Shown: piece by piece, positions 9,350-18,226 of the stretch
Layout: the number at the start of each line of letters is the position of its first letter
Position numbering within the stretch: the first letter of the stretch is position 1
Source: Desulfitibacter sp. BRH_c19
GTDB lineage: Bacteria > Bacillota > DSM-16504 > Desulfitibacterales > Desulfitibacteraceae
Assembly: GCA_001515945.1 (NCBI GenBank)
Contig: LOER01000042.1
Coordinates: 1 to 56,105, forward strand
DNA length: 56,105 bases
Direction of reading: 5' to 3'
The notes under the pieces: generated by a model
What the model was told of the DNA's origin: nothing
The model's database searches: none
Seen by the model: the letters and a program-made list of their open reading frames with translations, nothing else
Translations under genes and position numbers: made by a program

Positions 9350-9669
9350 TTATCAATAAGAACTCCATGGACTATATCATAGCAATAGATTACTGGTATC
9401 CCATACGAAAGACGCAAGCTCTCAAGACTCTCTAATTTTTCTATTCCTGCTGCTACTGCTACTTTGGACGGATTTCTCTTAACAAAAGCCCTCTTCCATG
9501 TTTTCTAGAGATAATCACCGCTGTTTTTAAAGACTTGTAAGAGCCTCTCTTAAAGTACCTCTACTAACTCCATGAATTTCTACAAGCTCGGGCTCAGAAG
9601 TTAACTTTTCCCCGGGGTTTAATATTCCATCATTTGTTCTTCTTTTTAACTACCTCAAGGTCTACGCAT
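9350..9669 (-). pseudogene. Decayed GntR/UTRA regulator (duplicate of 6793-7518)
   Basis: Stretches line up base for base with the intact GntR gene: CTACGCATTAA at the start codon, GAGCCTCTCTTAA, GTTTTCTAGAGATAAT, ACTTTGGACGGAT, and AGCAATAGAT with ACTGGTATCCCAT. Between these are small insertions and deletions that break the frame. A deletion of about 130 bases has removed the region between the DNA-binding and effector domains, and the 3' end of the gene is gone. No open frame of useful length remains, so it is a pseudogene. Confidence 0.85.
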
Positions 9670-9712
9670 TAATAATCCCCAAAAAGAAAGTAATTCAATT
9701 TTTAACGCCACA

Positions 9713-9758
9713 AGATTGATAGATTGATAGATTGATAGATTGATAGATTGATAGATTG
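9713..9758. repeat. Octanucleotide tandem repeat (AGATTGAT)
   Basis: Five perfect copies of AGATTGAT at 9713-9752 followed by a partial copy. The matching position in the other duplicate (near 7597-7616) has only a short TTGA run ending in the same GGATTGTCTAAC-like context. The repeat therefore expanded after the duplication, in the leader of the dead regulator. Confidence 0.9.
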
Positions 9759-9883
9759 TCTAACATTTTTCTTTCTTATACTATTCTATGTAAAACAAAA
9801 AATTCCTTCTATTTTACAGAACTTTTTTTGAATATTGATAAAATTCTATATTCCATAGCCAATGTTGCCCATAGAAAAAAGAA

Positions 9884-9913
9884 AACTGCGCTTATCCATT
9901 GGAATTCGCAGTT
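9884..9913 (-). terminator. Eroded duplicate of the GntR-leader hairpin
   Basis: AACTGCG and CGCAGTT flank a 16-base loop, preceded on the plus strand by AAAAAAGAA, matching the hairpin at 7815-7870 in a shortened form. It lies 70 bases past the stop of the amidohydrolase at 9985 and may still serve as its terminator. Confidence 0.6.
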
Positions 9914-9984
9914 AATCCTACATTGATTTATTTTTTCATATCATTATGTCATATCATATAGTGGATATCTTAATATCTTTGCTT

Positions 9985-11310
9985 TTATGATATCCCTGCT
10001 CTTTTCTTTATCTTCTTAAGAATTTCATTGCTCTGTTTAACTACCTTATCTTTATCTATAGTCTTTAGCTCTCTATTTTCCATTAATATTTTACCATCTA
10101 CCATTGATAGATTTACATCAGATACCCTGGCTGAATATACAAGAAGTGAATATGGATTAACTCCGGCTACAGGGTTGAGGTGAGGCTCATCCAAAGAAAT
10201 CATTACTAAATCAGCCTTCTTCCCTACCTCAATGGAACCAATCTCCTGTTCTAAGCCCATAGCTCTAGCACCACCTAATGTAGCCATTTTGAATACTTCC
10301 TTGGCAGGCATTATTGTTGGCCCATGGAGAGGTTTTTGGATTAATGCAGCCATTTTCATTTCTTGAAAGACATCTAGGTTGTTATTAGCAGGAGAGCCAT
10401 CTGCACCCAATGAGACTGTAATGCCCCTTTTTAACATTTCTGGTATAGGAGCTATTCCTGAGGATAATTTTATGTTGCAAGTTGGGCAATGGGCAACCTT
10501 TACATCCCTTTTCTCAAGAACATCCATTTCTTCATCATTAAGCCAAATGCAGTGAGTTAATATCAGGTTAGGAGCAGCCATACCTATATGGTCTAGATAT
10601 AAGACATTCCTCATACCCCTTTCCCTCTCAACAATTTCTATTTCCCCTTTATTTTCAGAAGCATGGGTATGCACCCTAACTCTATATTTTTCACTTAAGG
10701 CGACTACTTCTTTCAGAAGTTCTTCAGTACAAGATACTACAAATCTTGGAGTAAAGGCATATTGTATTCTGCCGTTTTCCCTGCCGTGCCATTTTTCAAG
10801 TAAGTCTACACTTTCCTGAATAGCATCATTAGTTGACTGTATTAATGTACCAGGAACATCATCACCATGGTCCATCATAACCTTTCCTGTGGTTGCCCTG
10901 ATACCACTTTCAGCAATTGCATGAACAGCAGCATCAGTATGATGAACAGTCTGCATATCAACAAGAGAAGTAGTACCTCCTAGTAGTAACTCTGATATTC
11001 CTAGAAGAGCAGATTGATATAAGCTTTCTGCATCATGAGCACCCTCAAGTGGCCAGATTCGCTTTTTTAACCAGTCTAATAGTTCAAGATCATCTGCCTG
11101 ACTCCGAAATAGGGTTTGAGAAAGATGAACATGAGTCTGTATAAGTCCTGGTATCAACAACTTTCCTTCTCCATAAATTACTCTATCAGCATGTGGCTCT
11201 TCATTTCCTATATATGCAATACGATTGTTGTCAACTAATACATTGCCTTGAAAAACGGCCTCTTGTGGATTCATCGTTACTATAGTAGGTCCTTTGAAAA
11301 GTATCTTCAC
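9985..11310 (-). CDS. Amidohydrolase, guanine/adenosine-deaminase-like (TrzN/AtzA superfamily)
   Basis: A 441-residue metal-dependent deaminase. Zinc ligands are visible: THVHLSQ places His60 and His62, VHTHASEN gives a central His, LTHCIWL another His, and SLGADGSPANNN the catalytic Asp. The family includes guanine deaminases, S-adenosylhomocysteine/5'-deoxyadenosine deaminases and s-triazine hydrolases. It lies just downstream of the purine/nucleoside ABC transporter genes and ahead of the purine permeases, so deamination of an imported purine or nucleoside is the natural reading. GTG 11310 is the start, with GGAGAC upstream. It is distinct from the SsnA- and 8-oxoguanine-deaminase-like enzymes elsewhere in the window. 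The exact base is unresolved. Confidence 0.8.
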   Translation of the reverse strand: MKILFKGPTIVTMNPQEAVFQGNVLVDNNRIAYIGNEEPHADRVIYGEGKLLIPGLIQTHVHLSQTLFRSQADDLELLDWLKKRIWPLEGAHDAESLYQSALLGISELLLGGTTSLVDMQTVHHTDAAVHAIAESGIRATTGKVMMDHGDDVPGTLIQSTNDAIQESVDLLEKWHGRENGRIQYAFTPRFVVSCTEELLKEVVALSEKYRVRVHTHASENKGEIEIVERERGMRNVLYLDHIGMAAPNLILTHCIWLNDEEMDVLEKRDVKVAHCPTCNIKLSSGIAPIPEMLKRGITVSLGADGSPANNNLDVFQEMKMAALIQKPLHGPTIMPAKEVFKMATLGGARAMGLEQEIGSIEVGKKADLVMISLDEPHLNPVAGVNPYSLLVYSARVSDVNLSMVDGKILMENRELKTIDKDKVVKQSNEILKKIKKRAGIS

Positions 11311-11352
11311 TATATATAATGTCTCCTTTCTACAGAAAACAGTACCTTCTAT

Positions 11353-12288
11353 CTATCTATCTTCCCTATCATAAGCCTGCATTAATGCTCCTGGAGCACC
11401 AATCCTATTCTTTTGGGTTTGTCTAGTAGCAAAAATAAGAACTGCAATTGTAAATAAATATGGGAGCATACTAAGGAAGTAAGCCGGAAAAGCTACACCA
11501 ATGGCTTGTAGCCTAAAGGCTAATGCTGATACTCCACCGAAGAGATATGCCCCTATTACTGCTCTAGAAGGGTTCCATGTGGCAAATATCACCAATGCAA
11601 CTGCTATCCAACCTCTACCTGCTGTCATATTTTCTAACCATGTAGGTGCAAATGCCAAGGCAAGGTACGCACCTGCAATACCTGAAAATACTCCACCTAT
11701 GATTACATACGTATATCTGATAGCAAACACATTAATTCCCAAAGAATCAGCTGCTCCTGGATTTTCGCCTACTGATCTCATCTTTAGACCTGCATTAGTT
11801 CTATATATAAAGAACCATAATAGTGGCACTAGTAAATAGCTTATATACACTAAAGCATCTTGTCTAAATAATATTGTTCCTAAAAATGGGATATCACTTA
11901 AATATGGAATTGCAATCTTTGTAAATGTTTGAGGCGCAGGAATTCCAATAAGGGACTTACCAATAAAGCCACTAAATCCTGTGCCAAATATTGTTAGGGC
12001 AAGACCGCTTACTACCTGATTGGCCTTGAGTGATACACAAAGGAATGCGTGTATGGCTGCTACAGCACCACCTGCTACCATACCGGCTAATAAACCTATC
12101 CAAGGGTTTCCGGTATTTATAGCTACCATAAAGCTCATAACTGCACCTACTAACATCATTCCTTCAATTCCCAAGTTTAATACGCCTGTTCTTTCTGCCA
12201 AAATTTCTCCTAATGCAGCATATAGAATGGGAGTTCCAGTAGCAATAGCAGCAGTCAAAACTGTAATGAGTAATACTGAGTAATCCAT
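11353..12288 (-). CDS. BMP-type nucleoside/purine ABC transporter permease (NupQ-like)
   Basis: A 311-residue membrane protein of the branched-chain/ribose permease superfamily. The GILYAALGEILAERTGVLNLGIEGMMLVGA segment (about residues 20-50; quoted as landmarks TPILYAALGE and GVLNLGIEGM) is typical of the smaller permease in BMP-family systems. It has about nine hydrophobic segments. The start codon overlaps the stop of the upstream permease as TAATG, indicating translational coupling. It forms a four-gene operon with the lipoprotein, ATPase and larger permease, and the deaminase follows 42 bases after. The transporter probably imports guanosine/purine nucleosides or bases. Confidence 0.9.
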   Translation of the reverse strand: MDYSVLLITVLTAAIATGTPILYAALGEILAERTGVLNLGIEGMMLVGAVMSFMVAINTGNPWIGLLAGMVAGGAVAAIHAFLCVSLKANQVVSGLALTIFGTGFSGFIGKSLIGIPAPQTFTKIAIPYLSDIPFLGTILFRQDALVYISYLLVPLLWFFIYRTNAGLKMRSVGENPGAADSLGINVFAIRYTYVIIGGVFSGIAGAYLALAFAPTWLENMTAGRGWIAVALVIFATWNPSRAVIGAYLFGGVSALAFRLQAIGVAFPAYFLSMLPYLFTIAVLIFATRQTQKNRIGAPGALMQAYDREDR

Positions 12289-13400
12289 TATGACTGCCCC
12301 CCTTTTTCATTGGTTTTAGTGCTTCTTTTAACCCTTATTTTATAACGGTAGAATACTTCCCCGCCTAGTACAAAGAATAATATTAAGCCCTGAATCATAT
12401 TCGAAGTTGTTATTGGTAAACCAATGGACTGAACGGACTGTCCTCCCACAACCAAGCCTCCAAATAAGAAGGAAACAACCACAATAGCAAATGGATTAAG
12501 TTTAGATAGCCAAGCGATAATAATGGCTGTATATCCATAGCCTGGTGACATTATCGGCTGCAGCCTATGAGTCAGACCTGCAGCTTCTACCATCCCAGCA
12601 ATTCCTGCCAATCCACCACTAAGTGCAAGAACCAGCAGAATATTTCGTTTGATATCCATACCTGCATAACGTGCAGCATTCTGGCTCTCTCCAATTACCC
12701 TTATCTCATATCCCCATTTGGTTCTTTTTAATAAGAAATAAATAACCACCGCAAGTATTAGTGCAATAAATATACCCGTATGAACCCTTGTACCTGCAAT
12801 CTTTGAAAGAGTAGCAGCATCTGAAAAGGGTGCAGTTAACGGAAAGTTAAATCCTGCTGGATCTTTCCATGAGCCATATACAAAGAAGGAAACCCATAAT
12901 ATAGCTACATAGTTTAGTAAAAGACTCGTGATTGTTTCATTCACATCAAGAAGTGCTCTAGGAATAGCAGGTAATAGTCCCCAAAAAGCACCCCCTACAA
13001 AACCAAAAAGCAACATTGTTGGAAGTACCAAGAACCCAGGAAGTCCAGGCATAAAAAGTGCTACATAACTAGCAGCCCAGGCACCTATATAGAGCTGTCC
13101 TTCTGCGCCAATATTCCACAGCTGCATTCTAAAGGCAATTGATACAGCTAGACCAGTTAATGTCAATGGAATTGCCTTAATCATTGTCTCTGAAATGCCA
13201 TACTTCGAGCCAAAGGCACCCTTTAACATAACTTGATAGACTTCTATAGGCTTGTAACCAGTAAGATATATAAAAATTGCGCCAGCAAGAAAGGCTAAGA
13301 TTATAGATATAATCGGAACAACAATAGTTACAATTTTAGATGGGATTAGTCTTTTTTCAAATTTCAAAGAAACTGTACCAATCTTGTTAGATTTACTCAT
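12288..13400 (-). CDS. BMP-type nucleoside/purine ABC transporter permease (NupP-like)
   Basis: A 370-residue membrane permease, the larger partner of the protein encoded at 11353-12288. It has an N-terminal cytoplasmic lead, a first membrane helix around residues 25-50, and the conserved LWNIGAEGQLYIGAWAA region near residue 95 that identifies this permease family. A later AGMDIKRNILLVLALSGGLAG segment (landmarks AGMDIKRN and SGGLAG) is the coupling region. ATG 13400 overlaps the end of the ATPase gene by eight bases and is preceded by AGGAGG. The role is uptake of purine nucleosides or bases, by family and context. Confidence 0.9.
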   Translation of the reverse strand: MSKSNKIGTVSLKFEKRLIPSKIVTIVVPIISIILAFLAGAIFIYLTGYKPIEVYQVMLKGAFGSKYGISETMIKAIPLTLTGLAVSIAFRMQLWNIGAEGQLYIGAWAASYVALFMPGLPGFLVLPTMLLFGFVGGAFWGLLPAIPRALLDVNETITSLLLNYVAILWVSFFVYGSWKDPAGFNFPLTAPFSDAATLSKIAGTRVHTGIFIALILAVVIYFLLKRTKWGYEIRVIGESQNAARYAGMDIKRNILLVLALSGGLAGIAGMVEAAGLTHRLQPIMSPGYGYTAIIIAWLSKLNPFAIVVVSFLFGGLVVGGQSVQSIGLPITTSNMIQGLILFFVLGGEVFYRYKIRVKRSTKTNEKGGQS

Positions 13401-14928
13401 TGCTATTTACCTCCTGGTCCAGTTTGCTTCCTGCCATTAACATTCCTACTTCTTCTACATTGGTTTCTTCGACAGCCTTTATATCCATAATAGCTCCCGC
13501 ATGCATTACTGCAATCTTATCGGACATTTTAAAAATCTCATCCAAATCTTCAGATATGAACAAAATAGCAGTTCCTGACTCTCTTTGGGCTAAAAGTATC
13601 TCATGAACAGCCTCTATTGCACTTACATCCAACCCTCTCACAGGATACACCGCAACTATAAGCTTCGGTTCACTTGACATCTCTCTTGCAAATAAAAGCT
13701 TTTGTAAGTTTCCACCAGACATTAGTTTGACAGGCTTGTCTATACCAGCAGATTTTACATTAAAGTCTTTTACGAGTTTACCAGCTTGCTCCTTGGCATG
13801 TTTGTTATCAATAAAGAGAGTATTACATACAGGCTTATGCCTATAGTTTTTTAAAATTACATTCTCTGTGCAGCATAGGTTTGGTACTAAACCCATACCT
13901 ACTCTATCCTCTGGAATATATGCCACCTTTGCTTCAATAATTTCCCTTGGAGTAGCATTTGTATAATCCTTATTTTCAATTTTAATTGAACCACCTGTAA
14001 CTTCACGAAGTCCTGTTATGACCTCTGCTAATTCTTTTTGTCCGTTCCCCGCCACACCTGCTATACCGATAATTTCCCCGCCTCTAATTTGAAGCTGTAT
14101 GTCCTTCAATGCAGGGTAACCTTTATCGCTTAGACAAGTAACATTATTTAATTCTAGCACTACCTCACCTGTTGTTGCTGGTTTCTTATCTGTCTGAGGC
14201 ATTAGTTCTCTTCCTACCATCATTTTAGTGAGTTCTTTTTTATCAGTATCTACCTTATTAACAGTTGAGATGGATTTTCCACCTCGTAAGACGGTAATCC
14301 GATCTGCCACTTCCATAACCTCATTTAGTTTATGAGTTATTATAATAACAGCTTTGCCTTCCTGCGCCATTTGTCTAAGGGTTCTAAAAAGTTCTTTGAC
14401 CTCTTGTGGCGTTAAAACTGCTGTCGGTTCATCCAAAATCAGTATTTCAGCACCACGATAAAGCATCTTTACTATTTCTACTCTTTGCTGTTCACCAACA
14501 GATAACTGCCAAACCTTAGCCTTTGGTTCTACCTTAAGAGCAAACTTTTTGGATATATCCTCTATTTCTTGCTCCACTTTTTCTTTATCAATAAATAATC
14601 CAACACTTTTCTTGCCAAGAATAATATTCTCAGCTACTGTAAATGGATGAACAAGGCGGAAATGCTGGTGTACCATTCCTATTCCTAGCTCAATCGCTTC
14701 CTTTGGTGAAGCTATTTTTACAGAATGGCCCTTGATAGAAATTTCTCCATCATCTTGAGAGTATAGCCCCGTTAAAATACTCATCAATGTACTTTTGCCG
14801 GCACCATTTTCTCCTAAAAGGGCATGTATCTCCCCAGCCCTTGCCTGAAAGTTTACATTATCATTTGCAATTACTCCTGGAAACTTTTTTGTTATAGAAT
14901 TCATTTCTACAAGTAGATTCTGAGGCAT
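13393..14928 (-). CDS. BMP-type nucleoside/purine ABC transporter ATPase (NupO-like)
   Basis: A 511-residue double ATPase. The first half has Walker A GENGAGKST near residue 38, signature LSVGEQQRVEI and Walker B LILDEPTAVLTP. The second half has a degenerate Walker A (GVAGNGQKEL), signature LMSGGNLQKL and a Walker B region reading VAVYPVRGLDVSA, where most relatives have QPTRGLDV; the Thr-to-Val change is a small oddity. Such asymmetric tandem ATPases are normal for sugar and nucleoside importers of this class. ATG 14928 follows AGGAGG. It lies between the lipoprotein gene (past a hairpin) and the permeases. Confidence 0.92.
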   Translation of the reverse strand: MPQNLLVEMNSITKKFPGVIANDNVNFQARAGEIHALLGENGAGKSTLMSILTGLYSQDDGEISIKGHSVKIASPKEAIELGIGMVHQHFRLVHPFTVAENIILGKKSVGLFIDKEKVEQEIEDISKKFALKVEPKAKVWQLSVGEQQRVEIVKMLYRGAEILILDEPTAVLTPQEVKELFRTLRQMAQEGKAVIIITHKLNEVMEVADRITVLRGGKSISTVNKVDTDKKELTKMMVGRELMPQTDKKPATTGEVVLELNNVTCLSDKGYPALKDIQLQIRGGEIIGIAGVAGNGQKELAEVITGLREVTGGSIKIENKDYTNATPREIIEAKVAYIPEDRVGMGLVPNLCCTENVILKNYRHKPVCNTLFIDNKHAKEQAGKLVKDFNVKSAGIDKPVKLMSGGNLQKLLFAREMSSEPKLIVAVYPVRGLDVSAIEAVHEILLAQRESGTAILFISEDLDEIFKMSDKIAVMHAGAIMDIKAVEETNVEEVGMLMAGSKLDQEVNSNE

Positions 14929-14983
14929 ATCTTACCTCCTTTTTTTGAAATAAAAGAATTTTGCATTTTCTTTTTGGATAAAA

Positions 14984-15012
14984 ATGGTTGCTGGCGTTAC
15001 ACCAGCAACCAT
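14984..15012 (-). terminator. Hairpin between the binding-lipoprotein and ATPase genes
   Basis: ATGGTTGCTGG, seven-base loop, CCAGCAACCAT, followed on the minus strand by TTTTTATCC. A partial terminator here is typical of transporter operons, giving more binding protein than membrane components. Confidence 0.78.
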
Positions 15013-15022
15013 AATTTAGTTT

Positions 15023-16141
15023 TTAAATGTCACCCTCAACACCTTGCACAAACCAATCAAATCCAAGTCTTTCGCCATCTGTCATAGCGGTTCCATCTGA
15101 AACCTTTACTGCACCTGATTGATCATTGATGGGACCAGCAAAAACATCTAAGTCTCCACTAATAATTTCTGCCTTAGCAGCTTCAACTGCTTCAATTATT
15201 TCAGGAGTCATAACATCTTCATTATAAGGTGCAAGACCTACTGCACCTTCAGCCATTGTTCCCCAATATTCATGAGTAGACCATGTTCCATCCATTACAG
15301 ACTCAACTGTGCTTACATAATATGGTCCCCAATTCCATACTGGACCTGTCAGAATAGCATTAGGAGCGAAATGTGTCATGTCAGAGTTATAGCTAATTCC
15401 CCAAGCGCCTCGTTCTTCTGCAGCCTGCATCGGCCCAGGAGTATCTTGGTGCTGAGCAATAACATCTGCACCCATATCTAATAAACTTAGTGCTGCATCT
15501 TTCTCAGTTCCTGGATCATACCAAGTGTTTGTCCATACAACATTTACTGTTGCATCTGGATTTACTGACTGAACTCCTAATGTAAAGGCATTTATTCCCC
15601 TAACAACCTCAGGAATTGGGAAAGCTCCCACATAGCCTATTTTATTAGATTCGGTTTTCATACCTGCAGCTATACCTGATAAATATCTTGCTTCATAAAT
15701 TCTACCAAAGTAAGTGGCCATATTATCTGCTGTTTTATAACCTGAGCAGTGCTCAAATACTACATCTGGATATTGTTCTGCAACATTAGCCATGTAATCC
15801 ATGTAACCAAAGCTTGTAGCAAAAATAACCTTGGCTCCATTTTCTGCAAGCTCAGTCATTACTCTTTCAGCATCTGGACCCTCTTCAACAGCTTCATAAA
15901 TTACAGTTTTTATTCCTGGTACATTTTCCTCCAAATACTTTCTTCCAAGATCATGGGCGTAAGTATAACCACCATCACCTGCAGGGCTAACATAAACAAA
16001 TCCTACTATAAACTCTTCTTCCTCAGCCTGAGGTTCTTCCACTCCTGGTTCCTCAGCATTTTGACCACCACAACCTGAAATAACCAATCCTAATGCCAAA
16101 ATTAATACTAGAAGCATACTCATTTTTTTAAACTTAATCAT
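15023..16141 (-). CDS. BMP-family substrate-binding lipoprotein (NupN/BmpA-like)
   Basis: A 372-residue binding lipoprotein. The start ATG 16141 is chosen because GAGGGGG lies 8 bases upstream and a classic lipoprotein signal follows directly: basic KFKKMS, a hydrophobic run, then lipobox ISGC with the acylated Cys at about residue 24. A longer reading from 16195 would put charged residues ahead of the signal peptide. The mature part has the BMP/PnrA pattern FIVGFVYVSPAGDGGYTYAH and QHQDTPGPMQAAEERG. It captures purine nucleosides or related compounds outside the cell. A purine riboswitch precedes the gene on the same strand, which supports guanine, hypoxanthine or their nucleosides as cargo. 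Confidence 0.9.
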   Translation of the reverse strand: MIKFKKMSMLLVLILALGLVISGCGGQNAEEPGVEEPQAEEEEFIVGFVYVSPAGDGGYTYAHDLGRKYLEENVPGIKTVIYEAVEEGPDAERVMTELAENGAKVIFATSFGYMDYMANVAEQYPDVVFEHCSGYKTADNMATYFGRIYEARYLSGIAAGMKTESNKIGYVGAFPIPEVVRGINAFTLGVQSVNPDATVNVVWTNTWYDPGTEKDAALSLLDMGADVIAQHQDTPGPMQAAEERGAWGISYNSDMTHFAPNAILTGPVWNWGPYYVSTVESVMDGTWSTHEYWGTMAEGAVGLAPYNEDVMTPEIIEAVEAAKAEIISGDLDVFAGPINDQSGAVKVSDGTAMTDGERLGFDWFVQGVEGDI

Positions 16142-16372
16142 TACTTGTAACCCCCTCTTTTTTAGATCGATGTTTTTATTTACCTCTTGCTCCATGTAAA
16201 GACCTAGTACACTTAATGAGATTCTGGTTTTACAACCACCTCCGTATACACTCCGTATAAAACTATTCTTTACATTTCTCTTATATATTTTAATTCCTAC
16301 TTAGGGATAAGTCTATCATAAATTTACCTTAAAAAGGCTTAGAAAAATTAAGTTAGGCTTAATTTTAAAAAC

Positions 16373-16412
16373 AAAAACCCCACCACGAAGGAAATAATCC
16401 TCCGTAGTCGGG
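16373..16412 (-). terminator. Riboswitch expression-platform terminator
   Basis: On the minus strand ACTACGGAGGA pairs with TCCTTCGTGGT across a five-base loop (11 pairs, two of them G-T). Three further C-G pairs lie outside a single G-G mismatch, and TTTTTGTTTTT follows. Its left arm uses the J3/1 bases GACTA and the 3' strand of aptamer helix P1. Confidence 0.85.
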
Positions 16413-16468
16413 TTATTTATGGTTCCCGGTAGAAACTCCCAAACCATATTATTGGGATTATACGAAAA
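16399..16468 (-). promoter_or_regulatory. Purine riboswitch aptamer (guanine/hypoxanthine class)
   Basis: Read on the minus strand, the segment has the landmark order of the purine aptamer. J1/2 is TATAAT. P2 is CCCAA paired with TTGGG around the seven-base loop AATATGG. J2/3 is AGTTTCTACC. P3 is CGGG paired with CCCG around a loop with CCATAAA. J3/1 is GACTA. The ligand-reading base in GACTA is C, which pairs with guanine-type ligands (adenine switches have T/U). P1 is short and G-U rich (TTTTCG with CGGAGG). It lies 258 bases upstream of the binding-lipoprotein start. The terminator shares P1 and J3/1 bases, so aptamer and terminator exclude each other; ligand binding should favour read-through. 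Confidence 0.9.
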
Positions 16469-16759
16469 TCAAAAACATATTTATATCTTATTATTTTATC
16501 TACTGCCTTTTGTAATTAATTCTTCATAAGTTCTAAGAATCCTTCTTTTGAGAAAATAGAAATTATAAATAAATAGAATATTGTAAATCTATTTTAAAAT
16601 TTACATAAGTTATGTTATTATGTTGTTTATCATTTCATTGTTGCAGTGTTTGGTTAGGCATCTAGACATTGTAAATTGCTATGAACAATACTAATGTTTG
16701 GAGGTGAATTATTAAATACTCTAAGGAAATACACATCATAAAAATCGCGAGGTGACATT
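16469..16759. other. Divergent promoter region between riboswitch and symporter
   Basis: No gene seen. Very AT-rich. It contains the inverted repeat TGTAAAT, ten bases, ATTTACA at 16582-16605, placed between the two divergent transcription units, a possible regulator site for the plus-strand symporter. Confidence 0.4.
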
Positions 16760-18193
16760 ATGAATACCATTGTTATGTCAATTGTTATTGTTTATTTAGC
16801 TGCAATGTTATTTATCGGATGGTATGCATCAAGGAAAATTAGTACAAATGAAGACTTTATGGTTGCCGGAAGAAGACTAGGGCCGCTTATGGTGGCTGGT
16901 GCACTAGCTGCTACAGAGATAGGCGGTGGCAGTTCTCTAGGTGTTGTGGAGATGGCTTATGGAGACTGGGGAATGGGTGCTGCCTGGTATGTTTTAACAA
17001 TGGCCATTACTTTTACCATTCTAGCTTTTATAGGTCCAAAACTTAGAGATGCGCTTGTTAAAACAGTACCTGAATATTTCAGAAGGCGTTATGGAGAAGC
17101 ACCTGGTACTGTTACTGCAATTATTATGATTTTGCCTTTAATTGGTTTAACCGCAATTCAAATTATGGCTTCATCAGTTGTGTTATCAGTTATGACTGGG
17201 CTAACCTATACCCAAGCAGTTCTTATAGTTTCAGTTATTGTAACCATATATTCTGTTATGGGTGGGTTATGGGGTGTTACCATTACCGACTTTATTCAAA
17301 TGTTCCTGATAATTGGTGGGATGGCTTTAGCAATTCCTTTCACACTAAATGCAGTTGGCGGCTGGGGAAATGTAGTTGCAGCACTTCCCGCTGAACAGTT
17401 AAGCTTTACTGGGAAAATAGGTTGGGGGACTATAATAGGTCTTGTGGTTATGTATACTGCATCCTTTGCAGTTGGTCAGGAAGCAGTAGCTAGGTACTAT
17501 GCTGCAAGAGATGGCAAGGCAGCCTTTTGGGGATCTTTGCTTGCGGCATTTGCTAATCTAATATATGCTTTTATTCCTACAGTCCTTGGTCTAATGGCTT
17601 TAGCCATGGTTCAAAATGGAATGATTGATGCTACTGCTATATTGGAACATGGTGCAAGATATGCGCTTCCAACTCTTGCTATTCAAATAATGCCTCCAGT
17701 CCTTGTAGGTTTGCTGTTTGCAGGTATAATTTCTGCGACAATGTCAAGTGCTGACTCAAACCTATTAGGTGCCGGTTCAATCTTTGCTAATGACATTTAT
17801 AAAATATATATGAAAAAATCAGCTACTGATAAACAAGTATTAAATGTAACACGGTTAACTATGGTTGTTATAGCAACTCTATCAACAATAGTTGCACTCA
17901 CAAGTACCCAAGCTATAATTACAGTGCTGATGTTTTCCTTTACTTTAAGAGCAGGTGGTTCCTTTATTCCATATGTTGTAGGACACTACTGGAAAAAAGC
18001 GAGCTGGGCTGGTGCAATGGCATCAATTGTAGTTGGAAGTATAGGTGTAATTCTAGTAGAGAAAAACTATGTTTCTTTCTTCGGGTTAAACCCAATATTT
18101 CTTGGTTTGCTTTCAAGTGCTCTAGTCTTTGTTTTATTTAGCTATTTATATCCAAATAAAAATAATTCTACTGCTTTGGCTGATGAAAGCTAA
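16760..18193 (+). CDS. Sodium:solute symporter (SSS family)
   Basis: A 477-residue membrane protein with about 13 hydrophobic segments. The pattern GWYASRKISTNEDFMVAGRR near residue 20-40 and GGGSSLGVVEMAYG near residue 60 is characteristic of the SSSF family, as is SATMSSADSNLLGAGSIFANDIY near residue 330 (landmark SATMSSADSNLL), where Na+-site serines reside. It uses a sodium gradient to import a small organic solute. ATG 16760 follows GAGGTGA. It is one of two plus-strand genes and diverges from the riboswitch-controlled ABC operon. Cargo is unknown; a purine-derived acid, ureide or methylated amine would fit the setting. Confidence 0.88.
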   Translation: MNTIVMSIVIVYLAAMLFIGWYASRKISTNEDFMVAGRRLGPLMVAGALAATEIGGGSSLGVVEMAYGDWGMGAAWYVLTMAITFTILAFIGPKLRDALVKTVPEYFRRRYGEAPGTVTAIIMILPLIGLTAIQIMASSVVLSVMTGLTYTQAVLIVSVIVTIYSVMGGLWGVTITDFIQMFLIIGGMALAIPFTLNAVGGWGNVVAALPAEQLSFTGKIGWGTIIGLVVMYTASFAVGQEAVARYYAARDGKAAFWGSLLAAFANLIYAFIPTVLGLMALAMVQNGMIDATAILEHGARYALPTLAIQIMPPVLVGLLFAGIISATMSSADSNLLGAGSIFANDIYKIYMKKSATDKQVLNVTRLTMVVIATLSTIVALTSTQAIITVLMFSFTLRAGGSFIPYVVGHYWKKASWAGAMASIVVGSIGVILVEKNYVSFFGLNPIFLGLLSSALVFVLFSYLYPNKNNSTALADES

Positions 18194-18226
18194 TTCTCTA
18201 AAACACAATTAATTAATAACAATATA

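Larger units (their letters stand above)
5310..9913 (-). repeat. Tandem duplication of a hairpin-GntR-NCS2 permease unit
   Basis: Two direct copies of the same unit: (a) terminator hairpin 7815-7870, GntR 6793-7518, permease 5310-6650; (b) hairpin remnant 9884-9913, GntR remnant 9350-9669, permease 7936-9276. The permease copies are offset by 2626 bases and the regulator start codons by 2151, because the second regulator has lost internal sequence and its 3' end. Both copies keep ATTGTCTAAC and TCCTTCT blocks in the leader. Confidence 0.88.

Noticed and set aside
9713-9758. CRISPR-like repeat array
   Set aside because: Eight-base units without spacers; this is a simple tandem repeat.
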